Source: Waddliaceae bacterium (GTDB lineage: Bacteria > Chlamydiota > Chlamydiia > Chlamydiales > SLFE01). Taken from it: a stretch of DNA of 15,621 bases. Below, piece after piece: positions 14,742 through 15,621 of the stretch (position 1 is its first letter; each line of letters opens with the position of its first letter). The translations under genes were made by a program, and so were the position numbers. The DNA lies in NCBI GenBank assembly GCA_007124415.1, contig SLFE01000086.1, positions 1 through 15,621 on the forward strand, read 5' to 3'. The notes under the pieces were generated by a model. The model worked only from the letters and a program-made list of their open reading frames with translations. It ran no database searches and was not told the DNA's origin.

Positions 14742-15621
14742 ATGTCTATGGATCCAATGAGCGGCGCAAACAGGCAAAACCCGATTCAACAGAACGTCGA
14801 GGCGCAGGATGCTGAAGAAATAAAGAAAGCGAGGCAGGAGTACGAAAACAATGAGTTTCGGGAAAGCTCAATCGGCAGAGCGGAGGAAGCGAGCACACCC
14901 AGCCATCTTGAACCTTCGAATCCGCAGCTGCCGCCGCCGGACGGGGACTTGGTGGCTGAGCAAACCCGTACCTCAAACCTCCAAAAAGAGGACCTCACCG
15001 ATCAAGTCATCCTCGATGAGCTGACCAAATATCCCCAATTCAAACAATTGCTCGACGCTCAGAGTTTCCTCTCCCAAGACAACATAATCGACCACGCCCG
15101 GCAAGTGATGCTCAACAACTCGAATGACAATTTGGATTTGGCAGCCCTTGCAGGCAAGGCGCTGTCGGATAAAATCAGCGAAGCCGCAAGTCTAGAGGGC
15201 AGCATCGCCCTTAAGGAGATGGCAAACGATCTCAAGGCCGAGCTGCTATTTGAAAACCACCCTACGGCAAAAATCTTGGCCGAATCCATCAAAAACGATT
15301 TCATCGCCGAGGGAAAAAGCCCTGAAGAAGCCGAAAAGCTGGCCATGCAAAAAGCTGTTGACATGATCCAGTCCAAATTCGACGGCAACATCGCATCGGC
15401 GAGTCCGAAAATCGACAAAGCGATCGCCACACTTTTGGCCGCCGAGCTTGGAGGAACAGAGGAGGCTAGAAATTTCGTCGCCAATCTGACTGAAATCGTG
15501 GGTATGGAAGGAGCTCTAATGGCGGCATTCGACAAGATGGCCGCGGTCCAGTCCGACGAAGGGGTTGAAAGCGTCAGCTTTGCAAAATACCAGGACATGA
15601 TCGGAAGCTCACAAGAGCTGG
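14742..15621 (+). CDS. CopB/YopB-like hydrophobic translocator 3, 3' end outside window
   Basis: The ATG at 14742 has AGGAGG (14730-14735) 6 bases upstream and lies 10 bases after the stop of CopB-like 2. The frame is open to the window end (293 complete codons). Residues 1-80 are disordered and charged and contain PQLPPP (61-66), matching the P-x-L-x-x-P chaperone-docking motif. Residues ~90-293 align with the helical domain of CopB-like 2 through its whole length: shared are a Pro-led segment near 97, an NHPTAK / NNPSAQ block, a PEEA motif, and the 68-residue block at 15417-15621. The N-terminal ~80 residues are not conserved between the two, apart from the motif. There is no cysteine so far. 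The membrane segments expected from the paralogue would lie beyond the window, so the translocator call is by homology to the neighbour. Confidence 0.85.
   Translation, partial: MSMDPMSGANRQNPIQQNVEAQDAEEIKKARQEYENNEFRESSIGRAEEASTPSHLEPSNPQLPPPDGDLVAEQTRTSNLQKEDLTDQVILDELTKYPQFKQLLDAQSFLSQDNIIDHARQVMLNNSNDNLDLAALAGKALSDKISEAASLEGSIALKEMANDLKAELLFENHPTAKILAESIKNDFIAEGKSPEEAEKLAMQKAVDMIQSKFDGNIASASPKIDKAIATLLAAELGGTEEARNFVANLTEIVGMEGALMAAFDKMAAVQSDEGVESVSFAKYQDMIGSSQEL
15417..15621 (+). repeat. Conserved paralogous block, copy 2 (continues past window)
   Basis: Second copy of the block at 13229-13433, still matching at the last base of the window, so the similarity extends further. Confidence 0.85.

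Noticed and set aside
1..15621. tRNA, rRNA, CRISPR array or insertion sequence
   Set aside because: Nothing resembling these was seen: the gaps between genes are 105 bases or shorter, and no transposase-like frame or regular spacer array is present.

Overview
The window looks like a type III secretion (T3SS) translocon locus from a bacterium of the phylum Chlamydiota, probably an environmental (Parachlamydiales-type) member. The anchors are two unmistakable SycD/LcrH/SicA-type TPR chaperones, followed by large hydrophobic CopB/YopB-like and CopD/YopD-like translocator candidates. The order chaperone - extra gene - translocators recalls the lcrH-copB-copD loci of Chlamydia. Base composition is near half G+C by eye, higher than most amoeba-associated Parachlamydiaceae; the family is left open. 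Everything is on the + strand and gene-dense.

Layout. 1-3017: 3' part of a very large alanine/leucine-rich protein with four ~105-residue helical repeats. 3018-3122: AT-rich gap with a textbook -35/-10 promoter. 3123-4817: a 564-aa protein carrying one more copy of the same module. 4818-4873: a perfect sigma-54 (RpoN) -24/-12 promoter. 4874-6151: a 425-aa protein in the place where LcrV-type tip genes sit in other T3SS operons. 6152-6210: a second sigma-54 promoter. 6211-15621 and beyond: a tightly packed run of SycD-like chaperone 1, a 508-aa unknown, SycD-like chaperone 2, CopB-like 1, CopD-like, CopB-like 2, and CopB-like 3 (cut by the window end).

How they fit together. The two chaperones would hold the hydrophobic translocators in the cytosol before secretion. 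All three CopB-like proteins carry a P-x-L-x-x-P motif in their N-terminal regions, the known docking motif for this chaperone family. The translocators would then form the pore in the host membrane. None of the seven predicted secreted proteins contains a cysteine (about 4,200 residues in total), whereas the two chaperones contain seven. This suggests that the two module proteins and the 425-aa protein are also T3SS substrates. Sigma-54 control would tie the set to a developmental or signal-responsive switch.

The most unusual points are the three-fold amplification of CopB-like genes in one operon, the long lysine-rich amphipathic array in CopB-like 1, the sigma-54 promoter pair, and the uncharacterised module proteins upstream. 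All functional assignments beyond the chaperones rest on architecture and context, not on database searches.
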